Shown in pieces: positions 11,001 through 19,042 of a DNA stretch of 64,000 nt. A model generated the notes under the pieces. It was not told the origin of the DNA and made no database searches. It was given only the letters and a program-made list of their open reading frames with translations. Position 1 is the first letter of the stretch; the number at the start of each line of letters is the position of its first letter. This DNA comes from Kordia jejudonensis (GTDB lineage: Bacteria > Bacteroidota > Bacteroidia > Flavobacteriales > Flavobacteriaceae), in the NCBI RefSeq assembly GCF_001005315.1, contig NZ_LBMG01000011.1:62001-126000 (forward strand), read 5' to 3'. The position numbers were made by a program, and so were the translations under genes.

Positions 11001-14000
11001 TCTTTAAATATCCATTTGTTATTGATACTTAAAATTCCTTGTTTCATTACCCAACCTGTTGCATTGTAATAGATTTTTTCATCTTCACCTTTTTCATGGT
11101 TGATGGTTTTTAGCATTCCGCCAACACCGTACGTAGAATTATTTGCATAGGTTGTATAGGTATGTTTTCCTAAGTAATCTGTTTCTCTAGTGACTCTTCC
11201 CCAATCATCATATTGATAGAGTATTGGCAAGCCATACGCATTGGTGACACTTGTTGGGTTTCCTGTTGCGGTATTGTATTGATAGGTAGTTTCGAGTCCT
11301 TCACTATCAATAGATTTTGTCATGTATCGTCCTGTTGTATCAAACTCAAAGTTTTCTATTCTATCTGAGACACCGCTTCCATTTACTTTCTTTTGAAGCA
11401 CATTCCCAAACGAATCATACAGGTAATATTCATAGATCCAAGGTGTGCCATTTCCTTTTCTTCTGACCTGCGTGGTTAAGTTGTTATTGTAAAAGTATTT
11501 TTCGGTAGCGCTAAACGAATCTGAGCCTAACACACTTGTTGTCGTTTTTTCAGATAATCTTCCCACAGTATATGTTTGATCGAAAGGCGCAGTATTGTTT
11601 ATGAATTGTTGGGTTGTAGTTTCTGAACCTCCAGGAACTGTCGTGGTTATCGTTGTTGGGTTGTAATACGAATCATAACTAAAAGTCTTCGTACTTGTAA
11701 TTCCTGTTAAGGTATTTTCGGAAGAAATTTGCGTTTGCACATTGGTAAATACTTTATTCCCTGCCAATTCTGTAAAATATGTGTAATCATTTTTGCTTAT
11801 GTAACTACTTGGCGTACTGGAAAGGCTTGAAGACACCCAATCTCTTGATGGCGCACCTCTTTTTTGAATGTCAAAGTCTGTAATGCTCCATAATGTTTGG
11901 ACGCCACTACCATAGATATTTGATTTTTTTATTTGCCTAAATCCTAATAAGCCTAGACCTTTTGCATGCGAAACTGCGCCTGTGTATCTAAAATCTTGGG
12001 TTCGTGTTGATCCGCTACCAGTTTCTCGAACTTTACTCACAAGTTTTATGGAAGGAGCAATATTTGCGTTTACATACGGATATACCTCATCATAGTTTCC
12101 TGTATAGATTTGTTGATAGTCATTTCCTTGATTCGTTAGACCGACATAATCGATAAGATGCGTCGTTCCATTGTTATGTATTTGCTCTAAGGTTACATCT
12201 TTTCTATGATCGCCTTCAAATTCGTATGCTGATAAGTGATTGGCACTGACGTAAGCATATTCTATATTGTCAGAATTTGTGTGAGAATCTAAAAATATGG
12301 GTTGCCCAAATCGTGTGATTCCTGTATTGGTTTGCACATAGTTTGACGTATGTTGAAATGTAGGAGTTGTATCATTTTCGCCAAGTTTATTGACGTGAAT
12401 ATTTACAATATCTTCAGAATAATTATGATTTGTGGAGTAGCCACTAGCAATCCAATGTTTTATTAAGTCTGTTTTTCCGTCGCCATTAACATCCTGAGCA
12501 ATAAATTTTACTTCTACAATTGCATCCGTTATTGGTCCTTGGCTGTAATTGTAATATTGTACTACTTGACTTTCTACATACGTGATTAAATCAAGGTATT
12601 TAGTATATTTTAAAACGTTGCTACCTCTTGACAAAAAGAAGCGCCAGTTTTTACTATTGTTTGCTGTTGGCGCTAGAAAATCTGTTTTCCCATCACCATT
12701 ATAATCTCCTAAAAGAATAGGTCGATCCATTTTGATATAGCTATCATTTTCTGTATGAATGAGCGTTAGTTGATTGTTACTGTTCAACTCGTAAATAAAA
12801 GCTTTCCCTTCTGTGAAATGAAATAAATCTGTTTTTCCATCGCCATTAAAATCGGCGCCCATGACTCTATCATTCGCTTTGATATGTTGTTGCAAGCTTC
12901 CTGCCCAGTTGGAAAATCCTGAGGTTAAATTTCTGTCTAAATCAATAAAATATGCTGATTTGTAATTATTTGTATACGAGTTACACGAGCAACAAGTTCC
13001 TGGATTTCCACCGCCATCGCCTGGATCAAGAATATCAATTGGTACCAGTAATTCTTCTCGTTGTTGCTCTAAATTTTGTTCTGGATTTTGCTGTTGCTGT
13101 TGTTTTAGTTTTGCTATTTTCTGTTTTCTTACAGCAAACTGCTCATCTGTTTCTCCTTGTCGTTGTATGCCAACATCCCAAGGATCATCGCCGCCACCGC
13201 CACCTGGACAGTCGTATTCATAACAATATCTATTGGTATATGGTTTTCCTATTGCCAATACATCCGTTAAACCATCGCCATTAAAATCTCCTGAAATGTA
13301 CTCTTTTGGAATTTTCTTTCTGGTTGTATTACCGCAATAACTTTCATAGGTATAGGTTGGTGCATTCCATGTTTTTGTGTAGTGATAATAGAGTCCTACA
13401 GCTCCATGATAGTAACTTTTAAAATCAACCGAAGCTGTATAACCACTTATGTTTTCTTTGATGAGTGTAATTCCTTGTTGTGCTAATTTTTTCCCTTGAT
13501 GATTTAGCATGCTATTTCCGATAACATCATCGAAGTTTGATACATTATACGTACGACCAATTTCTGTATTGTTATATGAATATTCGTAGATATTATCAAA
13601 CACATGCAACTTGTTTCTAGTGTTTTTGTTGTATAGGATAAAGTCTAGCTTTCCATCTCCATTGAACTCGCCAGATAGTATGTTATCTGTATTATAGTTA
13701 TAGCCTGGATAGAGAGTTCCTGCATAAGTATCTGGATTCGGATTTGTAGACGAGCTATCGTAACTAAAGTTGATCGGTGTCAGACTTTGATTCGCTTTGT
13801 TGTATTCTTTAACCGAAGTTAGTTGTTCATATCCCAGAGAAGTTTCAGTATGAGTCAACACATATTTTCTATATAGTACATTATCGCCTCTAGTTTCTAT
13901 TCTATCTAAAATTTTACTTCTTCTAAAGGTAATTCCGTTGACATACGATACTTCTGGTCTTTTTCTATTTTTATAATAAAACTTGATTTCTACTTTAGGA

Positions 14001-14803
14001 TTTACGCTTCCTCCGAAGGTAATTCTATCGATTAATTTTAATTCTCCATCAGAGATATAGTTATAGAAAATAGAGTTTCCTTGTGGATCAACTTTTTTTC
14101 CAATTGACCATTCTAAGCGGCTTCTAGGATTTGTACTTCCGCTTCCGTACCAAACTCTTGATCCATCTGGATAGAAAACGATAAAATACGAAGGACCATA
14201 AGACGTTCCGTACGGAGAAGTTCCGTAAGCTTTCACTTTTACATTGGAAAATCGTTCTGTTTTATAGGTAGAATTTGCTGCTCCATAACTTCCTGATTCG
14301 AGGATTAATCGTTGTCCGTCTAAAGCGAAACGGTCACTGGAATCAAAATCGACTCCATCTACAAAACCATCATAAAATTCCGTAGCAGAAACGCGGCTTA
14401 TGGAAGACATTCCTGAAAATCCCCAGCCCCAACCTGCCAAACCATTAGAGGCTTGACTGTTAAAGTTTAATCCAACATCTGGACTAATGTCTCTTATTCC
14501 TGGTGGTGTTGCAATTGGAATATTGTACGTTGCTCCTCCTGATAAGGATACAGAAAAATCTGCTGGAGTTGTCCCAACTTGTGAAGATGCTTCAGCGGAA
14601 GAACTTGAAACTGCTGTTGGTTTTTGACCAGTATTTGATCTGTCTTGAATGGTTACTTTCCGATCGTCGCTATAAATTGGCGTTGATGTTATATTTTTTG
14701 AACTTTCTGTTCCTCTGATTAAATCTTCAGGCGTTTTTTGTGCAAAACCAGAAAACCCCATTAAAAGTAACACTAAACTTATATAGTAATTTTTTATTTT
14801 CAT
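8063..14803 (-). CDS. giant SpvB/FG-GAP/RHS polymorphic toxin
   Basis: The 2246-residue secreted protein has a signal peptide (LVLLLMGFSGFAQ). It is followed by an SpvB-like domain (about residues 80-350, with the ASNGLAGWGWGFSG motif), FG-GAP/VCBS calcium-type repeats (DFNGDGKLD, DFNGDGLTD, DYNGDGKTD, DVNGDGKTD, about 380-800), and many YD/RHS repeats to about residue 1900. The RHS core ends with GRMYDAKLGRFLSPD and NPLSYSDPSGE. The roughly 340-residue tail begins with a glycine-rich hydrophobic segment and continues into a domain with SYDDGKTGFSYG-like and VRYENDGS motifs. That resembles the polymorphic toxin type 23 family, a call made from memory. The architecture is that of a shell that encloses and delivers its C-terminal toxin. 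It lies between a T9SS protein and the candidate immunity lipoprotein. Confidence 0.92.
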   Translation of the reverse strand: MKIKNYYISLVLLLMGFSGFAQKTPEDLIRGTESSKNITSTPIYSDDRKVTIQDRSNTGQKPTAVSSSSAEASSQVGTTPADFSVSLSGGATYNIPIATPPGIRDISPDVGLNFNSQASNGLAGWGWGFSGMSSISRVSATEFYDGFVDGVDFDSSDRFALDGQRLILESGSYGAANSTYKTERFSNVKVKAYGTSPYGTSYGPSYFIVFYPDGSRVWYGSGSTNPRSRLEWSIGKKVDPQGNSIFYNYISDGELKLIDRITFGGSVNPKVEIKFYYKNRKRPEVSYVNGITFRRSKILDRIETRGDNVLYRKYVLTHTETSLGYEQLTSVKEYNKANQSLTPINFSYDSSSTNPNPDTYAGTLYPGYNYNTDNILSGEFNGDGKLDFILYNKNTRNKLHVFDNIYEYSYNNTEIGRTYNVSNFDDVIGNSMLNHQGKKLAQQGITLIKENISGYTASVDFKSYYHGAVGLYYHYTKTWNAPTYTYESYCGNTTRKKIPKEYISGDFNGDGLTDVLAIGKPYTNRYCYEYDCPGGGGGDDPWDVGIQRQGETDEQFAVRKQKIAKLKQQQQQNPEQNLEQQREELLVPIDILDPGDGGGNPGTCCSCNSYTNNYKSAYFIDLDRNLTSGFSNWAGSLQQHIKANDRVMGADFNGDGKTDLFHFTEGKAFIYELNSNNQLTLIHTENDSYIKMDRPILLGDYNGDGKTDFLAPTANNSKNWRFFLSRGSNVLKYTKYLDLITYVESQVVQYYNYSQGPITDAIVEVKFIAQDVNGDGKTDLIKHWIASGYSTNHNYSEDIVNIHVNKLGENDTTPTFQHTSNYVQTNTGITRFGQPIFLDSHTNSDNIEYAYVSANHLSAYEFEGDHRKDVTLEQIHNNGTTHLIDYVGLTNQGNDYQQIYTGNYDEVYPYVNANIAPSIKLVSKVRETGSGSTRTQDFRYTGAVSHAKGLGLLGFRQIKKSNIYGSGVQTLWSITDFDIQKRGAPSRDWVSSSLSSTPSSYISKNDYTYFTELAGNKVFTNVQTQISSENTLTGITSTKTFSYDSYYNPTTITTTVPGGSETTTQQFINNTAPFDQTYTVGRLSEKTTTSVLGSDSFSATEKYFYNNNLTTQVRRKGNGTPWIYEYYLYDSFGNVLQKKVNGSGVSDRIENFEFDTTGRYMTKSIDSEGLETTYQYNTATGNPTSVTNAYGLPILYQYDDWGRVTRETDYLGKHTYTTYANNSTYGVGGMLKTINHEKGEDEKIYYNATGWVMKQGILSINNKWIFKDFEYDVAGRKLKESEPYFSGSAATQWNQYAFDQYSRPISQQLYTGKVITTAYNGLSATVDDGTKTVTSTKDAFGNIISIQDDGGTINYTYYANGKMKSTEYDSHTVNITIDGWGRKTALTDPSAGTYSYQYNILGEMLQEVSPKGTTTYQYSPIGKLIRKEVVGDQTHMVTDYQYDNTTKLLKRVLATDNLGGANFDYNYYYDSNKRINKITEDNGTATFEKQLTYDAYGQVNKETYITNAAGASNTVSVKNVYDTATGILREIRDFNSNVRLWRINSETARGKSLSISLGNGITKSKQYDSYGFLTNIYDRKETLVIIGNPPVDPIVALKMDYSFDHQRGILNSRKNYAFTNWNENFSYDTLDRLTQISGAVTHQQEYDQRGRITDNSHVGAYGYNNANAYRLEDVELNTQGDLYYQQNKLQQITYNAFKKPVTIFQEDKGIVDFEYGPFMNRTHAYYGGLEEDKEQRQYHKQYASIIPVEIIENNDTGTVKIINYIGGDAYSAPIVHLKQQGSSPIDEYYYLHRDYLGSILAISNSSTEIVEQRQFGAWGETSQFKNLQGDTTFNHDSLLGRGFTGHEHFFEVALIHMNGRMYDAKLGRFLSPDNFIQDPYNTQSFNRYGYVWNNPLSYSDPSGEIIWAAVLVGVIVGAVSGAAAYIGHAIKTGNWSWGGFGMAILGGAIVGGITYGIAPSMVWSTGSLLSIAAGSFVGAFLPSFNIPIGDWNISISPSIAFGNASGIGASLSVSYSDGNWSFSAGIGYMNYGNYNGFGNGVEIRKSILAAYDDGKTGFSYGANWWSGKGSMSEFKQRTGVVGFRSGDFKVRYENDGSIGPAGDGGDSFRTASLNLSVGDYSVGFQFFTGFRDILSKNGENATLPGGYKGVPGTNYTDSFGRNLPNGKTIEGTPHRLGALTFGYKGYKIGVNSEKVRHAIQNHAIHNLRVKVFGLTLFDKRQRGFENQSWDWKGYAQYRTPNAFTSW

Positions 14804-14815
14804 ATCTAACTGGTT

Positions 14816-15955
14816 TTATTTTTTGATGATTTGTTTAGTTATACTTGTATTGTTACTTAGGTGTACATGCACTAAATACATTCCTGAAGACAGGTCTGTT
14901 ATGTCTAGTTCTAATTCATTTTTAGCATTGCTCGGTATGGTTTTTACCAATACACCAAGATTGTTATATATGTTAATATTGTGCGATAATGATAGGTCTG
15001 AATTGGAATTGAATTTTAACTGAACCATTCCTCTTGTTGGGTTTGGATAGAGTGAAAGTTCTTTTGCGAGTTGCGCATTGTCATCTTCAAGCTCTGTTTC
15101 TTGAGTTATGTCTGATTCTTTTGAAATAGCGACGTCATCAGTTGCGGCTCTTCCTGCTGGTGGAGTTGGTACAGTACAGGTTGCAAAAGCACAGTAAAAT
15201 CGTTGTTTCTGATTTCCTGAATTATCATGCGCAAATAACAATTTAGAATTTGGATTTACCATTAGTAATTGTCTAAGTGTAGATTCAGTTCCATCAATTA
15301 CTTCCATATGCGGATCGTACAAATATTGTCTGTCCTGTAAGTTAGGATCGTTGTAAAGAAATGATCGTAACATTAAATTGGTGGCTCCTGAAGAAAATTT
15401 GAACTCTTTTTGCAAGTTTGCTACTTCTTCGCCTGTGGCTCCATCATAAATTTTACCCAGAATAGGTCCTGAATAATTATACTTATGCACATATCCTGTA
15501 AGCAGGTACCAATGGTCTAATTTTGGAAGATCTCCACTCCAGAAATAAGGATTTGTATTGGTTGTTCCGTCTAAATTTAGTGTATGATGTGTACTACCAA
15601 CCTTGCTGTGACATCCAAAATACGTTCTCCCATCGGTTGAATTTGTCTTTTTAATCCAAACTGACAATCGATACGTTTTAGTTTTATCTATCGTTTTATA
15701 ATCGGCATATATACCGCCTTCTGCATTACTTGACGGATTTGGCACTGCTTTCCACAGCACTTCTTCGTTTCCAATATGAGTAATCCCAAGTTCTCTGCTA
15801 TTAGAACTGGTTGCTCCATATTGATTAAAGTCGGCAGTATTCCCCGTACCCACATTCCAATCGGCTACAGAGTACATGTTTTGAGCTCCTGATTCTGTTA
15901 TGGATAAGAGAAAGCATAAAAAAATTGAGTATGCTAAAAGTAGTTTTGAATTCAT
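14816..15955 (-). CDS. secreted protein with T9SS type A sorting domain
   Basis: The 379-residue product has a signal peptide (LLLAYSIFLCFLLSITESGAQ), a beta-sandwich-like middle (carbohydrate-binding-like in composition, with YRLSVWIKKT and YFGCHSK), and a C-terminal T9SS sorting domain beginning LSLYPNPTRGMVQL near residue 300 and ending SGMYLVHV...ITKQIIKK. It is therefore expected to be exported across the outer membrane by the type IX system and attached or released there. It lies 12 bases upstream of the RHS gene on the same strand, so it is probably the first gene of the RHS operon and may help surface display. Specific function is unknown. Confidence 0.88.
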   Translation of the reverse strand: MNSKLLLAYSIFLCFLLSITESGAQNMYSVADWNVGTGNTADFNQYGATSSNSRELGITHIGNEEVLWKAVPNPSSNAEGGIYADYKTIDKTKTYRLSVWIKKTNSTDGRTYFGCHSKVGSTHHTLNLDGTTNTNPYFWSGDLPKLDHWYLLTGYVHKYNYSGPILGKIYDGATGEEVANLQKEFKFSSGATNLMLRSFLYNDPNLQDRQYLYDPHMEVIDGTESTLRQLLMVNPNSKLLFAHDNSGNQKQRFYCAFATCTVPTPPAGRAATDDVAISKESDITQETELEDDNAQLAKELSLYPNPTRGMVQLKFNSNSDLSLSHNINIYNNLGVLVKTIPSNAKNELELDITDLSSGMYLVHVHLSNNTSITKQIIKK

Positions 15956-16105
15956 AGAATTTACATTTATGGATTTGTGATAAAAAACTCTTGTTTCTAA
16001 ATAGTTGATAGAGATATCATACAGTTATGCTTGCACAACACTCTTACCTACAATCATGAGAGAAACTTATGGTATTCATGATTACAATTGCGTCAGGAAT
16101 GAATT

Positions 16106-16113
16106 GCAAAGTA
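16106..16113 (-). promoter_or_regulatory. candidate -7 promoter box of the RHS operon
   Basis: On the minus strand this reads TACTTTGC, one T short of the TAnnTTTG consensus. Its first base is 30 bases from the centre of the palindrome at 16136-16150, the same spacing as in front of qatA. It is about 150 bases upstream of the T9SS gene start. Confidence 0.4.
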
Positions 16114-16135
16114 GAGATTACGCCAATCTTACTCC

Positions 16136-16150
16136 TACGGTTAAACCGTA
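16136..16150. promoter_or_regulatory. palindromic operator candidate, YTACGG-N5-CCGTAA type, RHS operon
   Basis: TACGGTT-A-AACCGTA is a perfect palindrome. With its flanks it reads CTACGG-N5-CCGTAA, the same half sites as those upstream of the lanthipeptide gene, qatA and the Argonaute operon. It lies about 181 bases upstream of the first gene of the RHS operon. The regulator is unknown. Confidence 0.55.
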
Positions 16151-16500
16151 AACTAAGTGCTGTTTTTAATAATCAAGACGGTGCGATGCCTTCAACAATA
16201 TTTTTGATTAATTGAGGATTAAATATTGGCAATAACAATAGAAAATAAAAGTATTTATAATCGATATTCATAAATTACGATCATAAAAACCAACCGTTAT
16301 TCTTCAGGGTAGAAAGCATTTTTTCTCTTTAAAACGTTGTGAATCAACAAAATTTAACTTGAAGCATATTACTTATCGTAAAACATAAAAAAAGCGAACC
16401 GAAGTTTACTTAAAAATTGAAGTTAAACGAGCTATTGGTATTAACAATTGCTCATTTTTTATTTATAGAATTTTCATTTGCTATAGACGCAAGTAGTGGA

Positions 16501-16538
16501 AAGTAAAAAACCCAACAGAAATGTTGGGCTTTTTACTT
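16501..16538. terminator. strong bidirectional rho-independent terminator
   Basis: AAGTAAAAAACCCAACA pairs with TGTTGGGCTTTTTACTT around a GAAA loop. It is downstream of the minus-strand lanthipeptide gene and likely ends that transcript. Confidence 0.7.
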
Positions 16539-16749
16539 CTTATTATGCTTGACAAATCAAAAATCGGACTTTTTGTTTGAGGATTTGAAGTAGATAAATG
16601 CGTTTTTAAACACTTTTTAAAGTGCAACTAAAGAAAATACAAACCATCATTTTGGGTAATATTTAGTTTGGACATCCATAATAGTCATAATTACAGATGA
16701 AATCGATCATCATACTTATTTTATCTTCTGGTGAAGTTTAATCCATCTT

Positions 16750-16944
16750 TTATATTGGTTCTGATGTAGTATCGCAATCATTGCAGAGAAATATCCAACT
16801 TGAAGGGCATGCATCGGTTTGATTACAATTGTTACTACAAAAAATAGTACACAAGTAAGAATTTCCTCCTTTAATTGAGTTCCCATGCAATTGCGAGATT
16901 GACTTTTTGTTAAGCTTTAATAATTTTAGATTCTTTTTTTTCAT
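16750..16944 (-). CDS. class I lanthipeptide-type (GG leader) RiPP precursor
   Basis: The 64-residue product has the Bacteroidetes leader pattern MKKKNLKLLKLNKKSISQLH, a double glycine (IKGG, residues about 25-28) and a Cys/Ser/Thr-rich core with six Cys (CTIFCSNNC, DAC, LCNDC). This is the layout of class I lanthipeptide precursors of Flavobacteriia, where Ser/Thr are dehydrated and cyclised onto Cys and the leader is cut after GG. No LanB/LanC or transporter gene is in view, so modifying enzymes must act from elsewhere. It has its own promoter candidate and an upstream palindrome. Identification rests on the leader and core composition. Confidence 0.8.
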   Translation of the reverse strand: MKKKNLKLLKLNKKSISQLHGNSIKGGNSYLCTIFCSNNCNQTDACPSSWIFLCNDCDTTSEPI

Positions 16945-16974
16945 GATATAAGGTTTTGATTAAATCAGAAATTA

Positions 16975-16982
16975 CAAAAATA
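16975..16982 (-). promoter_or_regulatory. candidate -7 promoter box of the lanthipeptide gene
   Basis: Minus-strand TATTTTTG matches TAnnTTTG exactly, 31 bases upstream of the start codon. The palindrome at 16996-17012 lies just upstream of it, over the expected -33 region. Confidence 0.5.
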
Positions 16983-16995
16983 ATTCAGAAATTAC

Positions 16996-17012
16996 TTACG
17001 GAAACACCGTAA
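16996..17012. promoter_or_regulatory. palindromic operator candidate, TTACGG-N5-CCGTAA, lanthipeptide gene
   Basis: TTACGG-AAACA-CCGTAA is a perfect 6+6 inverted repeat with a 5-base spacer, 52 bases upstream of the precursor start codon. It is one of four matching sites in the window. Confidence 0.55.
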
Positions 17013-17042
17013 TTAACATTTAAACAGTCGTTCTTATAAATG

Positions 17043-17075
17043 AAAAAATCCCAACATTTCTGCTAGGATTTTTAT
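17043..17075 (-). terminator. hairpin terminator, probably of the ancestral tRNA-Leu transcript
   Basis: AAAAATCC and GGATTTTT pair around a 13-base loop, with A/T tracts on both sides. It lies just beyond the 3' side of the truncated tRNA-Leu copy, as expected for the host tRNA terminator separated from its gene by the island. Confidence 0.5.
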
Positions 17076-17092
17076 TAAAAAGAAATTTCTCA

Positions 17093-17148
17093 GTACTCGA
17101 GGTGGGAATCGAACCCACACTCCCGAAAGAACTGGATTTTTAATCCAG
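17093..17148. repeat. attL: truncated tRNA-Leu 3' end
   Basis: Bases 17093-17140 are identical to 57010-57057, covering the tRNA-Leu T arm, variable arm and anticodon 3' side. After one mismatch seven more bases match (to 17148), then identity ends. The D arm and 5' acceptor strand are absent, so this is not a functional tRNA gene. Confidence 0.9.
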
Positions 17149-17245
17149 TTCAATTTGAACTCATTTGAACGTATATACACTAAAAATCAATTGATTACCA
17201 ATATTTTACTAAATTCACTGTTCACAAAAAACCAAGAAAAAACGC

Positions 17246-17273
17246 CAAATGTTTTACCTATGTTTAACCTAAA
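17246..17273 (+). repeat. left copy of a 28-bp direct repeat inside the island ends (possible integrase arm site)
   Basis: It matches 56943-56970 at 26 of 28 positions in the same orientation (core: ATGTTTTACCTATGTTT). In the excised circle the two copies would flank the tRNA-derived core, as arm-type integrase binding sites do. It lies 29 bases upstream of the integrase start, so it may also affect its expression. Confidence 0.5.
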
Positions 17274-17301
17274 TTTCGTAACTTAGATAAAAGATACAAA
17301 C

Positions 17302-18516
17302 ATGGCAACAAGTGTAAAGGTACTCCTTAGAAACAAACCTAACAAAGAAGGCTTGTACCCGTTAGTGGTGAGAATCATCAAAAATCGAAAGCCCTCATAC
17401 ATCTATACAGGTCACTATATTGACAAGAAATATTGGAACGAAGCCGAACGTAAGGTACGAAAATCACATCCAAATTCTGCACGACTGAACAATCTCATCG
17501 CCGCTAAACTTGCTGAAGCAAATAAGCGACTTATTGATCTTCAATCCAATGATATGGAGATAAGTTCTCAGCAGATTAAGAAAGAGATCAAAAATCCAAT
17601 GAATGATAAAAGTTTCAACGAACTTGGACAAGAATACCTCAACGAACTTGAAGCAAATAATAAACTTAATCAGTTATCTGCTGATAAAGTACGTGTCAAT
17701 TACGTTATAGAATTTGGAAAGTCTCCAGCACTTAGCTTTCGTGAAATTGATGAATTGTTTATCAGAAAATTTATGTCATATCTCAAAACTGAAAAAGGTG
17801 TTAGTCAGCGATCGGTTGTTAATAATCTTGTAGTGATACGCACCTTATTTAATCGTGCCATCAGAAATGGTGTTGTTGAACAAAAGTACTATCCGTTTGG
17901 AAAAGGGAAGATAACGATTAAGTTTCCCGAATCTAAAAAAGTTGGACTTTCCATTGAAGAAGTACAAGCCATTGAAACAAGTGATAAACTATCACCACAA
18001 GAACAACACGCACGTAACGTATGGCTTTTTAGTTTCTACTTTGCAGGAATGCGCGTTGGTGATGTATTGAAGACCAAATGGAGTGATATTTATGATGGTC
18101 GTCTCCATTATCGCATGAACAAGAATAATAAATTGTTATCGCTTCAATTACCACAAAAGGCAATCGTAATTATTGAACAGTATCGAGATGAACAACGAAG
18201 TAATGATGACTTTATCTTTCCCGAAATGAAGAAAGCGAATCTTGACTCTCCTAAAGATATTTTGGCGAAAACAAAAACTGCAACCAAAAAATTCAGTAAG
18301 TACCTCGCCTCTATCGCCACCAAATGCAAGATTGACAAAAAGATAACCATGCACATTGCACGTCACACCTTTGGGAATATTTCGGGCGATAAAATACCGA
18401 TTCAAACTTTACAGAAACTATACCGTCACTCAAACATCACCACAACTATTAATTACCAAGCAAACTTTACGCATAAAGATGAAGATGAAGCTTTGAATGC
18501 AGTCGTAGACTTTTAA
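17302..18516 (+). CDS. site-specific tyrosine integrase of the island
   Basis: The 404-residue recombinase catalyses integration and excision at tRNA-Leu. It has the Bacteroidetes layout: an N-terminal arm-type DNA-binding domain (about residues 1-95, VKVLLRNKPNKEGLYPLVVR), a SAM-like core-binding domain (about 110-200) and a C-terminal catalytic domain. The latter has Arg in AGMRVGD (about 250), HIARHTF (His-x-x-Arg, about 351) and the nucleophile Tyr in TTTINYQ (about 383). Length is typical of ICE/IME integrases. It is the first island gene after attL, reading into the element, and shows no truncation. Confidence 0.95.
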   Translation: MATSVKVLLRNKPNKEGLYPLVVRIIKNRKPSYIYTGHYIDKKYWNEAERKVRKSHPNSARLNNLIAAKLAEANKRLIDLQSNDMEISSQQIKKEIKNPMNDKSFNELGQEYLNELEANNKLNQLSADKVRVNYVIEFGKSPALSFREIDELFIRKFMSYLKTEKGVSQRSVVNNLVVIRTLFNRAIRNGVVEQKYYPFGKGKITIKFPESKKVGLSIEEVQAIETSDKLSPQEQHARNVWLFSFYFAGMRVGDVLKTKWSDIYDGRLHYRMNKNNKLLSLQLPQKAIVIIEQYRDEQRSNDDFIFPEMKKANLDSPKDILAKTKTATKKFSKYLASIATKCKIDKKITMHIARHTFGNISGDKIPIQTLQKLYRHSNITTTINYQANFTHKDEDEALNAVVDF

Positions 18517-18599
18517 ATATTTAGTACCTTTAAAACACGGAAGTAATCTGTTTACATGATGAAGCCTTTTATGAACTTGTTGAGCAAGTTGTAGAACGT

Positions 18600-18806
18600 A
18601 TGAAGGAAAAGCATAAACTCCCACAAGAAAAGTGGGTATCACAAGAACGTGCTATGGAACTTCTCAATATCAAAAGCAGAACTACCATTCAGAAACTTCG
18701 TGATACAGGCGCTATATCCTATTCACAACCACAAAAGAAAATTATTCTCTACGATTATGATTCCATCATGGCATATTTAGAGTCTCACCGTAAATCAACT
18801 TTTTAG
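18600..18806 (+). CDS. excisionase-like helix-turn-helix DNA-binding protein
   Basis: The 68-residue product has a winged-HTH/MerR-like segment (WVSQERAMELLNIKSRTTIQ) and ends DYDSIMAYLESHRKSTF, as in small helix-turn-helix proteins next to Bacteroidetes ICE integrases, which often act as excision factors. The frame is open upstream to 18537 and would add about 21 residues (VICLHDEAFYELVEQVVER), which look like the normal N-terminus of the family. The only codon at the expected start is ACG at 18537, so the true start is uncertain: ATG 18600 or a non-standard start upstream. It is directly downstream of the integrase. Confidence 0.75.
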   Translation: MKEKHKLPQEKWVSQERAMELLNIKSRTTIQKLRDTGAISYSQPQKKIILYDYDSIMAYLESHRKSTF

Positions 18807-18808
18807 CT

Positions 18809-19042
18809 ATGGAAATTACTAACGAACAACAATACATTAACGGTGTGAATCATGCGTATATTTTAGCTCAACATCAACCGACCTTACTTAAACAACTTCT
18901 TGAAAGTAAAACTCAGAATGATTACTTTATTGGATTACAAGACGGACAACGTATGTATGAACAGAATCGTAGTAAATCTCGATTACAGCAATTGAATAAG
19001 ATTAAAGGAAATAAAGCGAAGGATAAAGATCAAGAACGTTAG
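18809..19042 (+). CDS. small hypothetical protein next to the excisionase-like gene
   Basis: The 77-residue product begins two bases after the preceding stop, so the two are probably co-transcribed. It starts MEITNEQQYINGVNHAYILA and ends in a basic tail (KIKGNKAKDKDQER). It is soluble, with no recognised domain. Position in the integration module suggests a role in element maintenance; this is inference only. Its 3' end overlaps the convergent XRE gene by four bases. Confidence 0.6.
   Translation: MEITNEQQYINGVNHAYILAQHQPTLLKQLLESKTQNDYFIGLQDGQRMYEQNRSKSRLQQLNKIKGNKAKDKDQER

Larger units (their letters stand above)
15956..16749. other. gene-poor intergenic stretch between the RHS operon and the lanthipeptide gene
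   Basis: No convincing gene is present. The stretch holds the putative RHS-operon promoter and palindrome (16106-16150), an 8-bp inverted repeat AATCATGA/TCATGATT at 16052-16083, a decayed copy of the terminator motif GCGAACCGAAG near 16391, and the strong terminator at 16501-16538. A 16-codon minus-strand peptide frame at 16663-16713 has two Cys and may be a relic of a peptide-precursor core. Confidence 0.5.

Noticed and set aside
17093..17148. A second functional tRNA-Leu gene at the left end
   Set aside because: Only the 3' part is present; the D arm and 5' acceptor strand are missing and the anticodon loop is altered.
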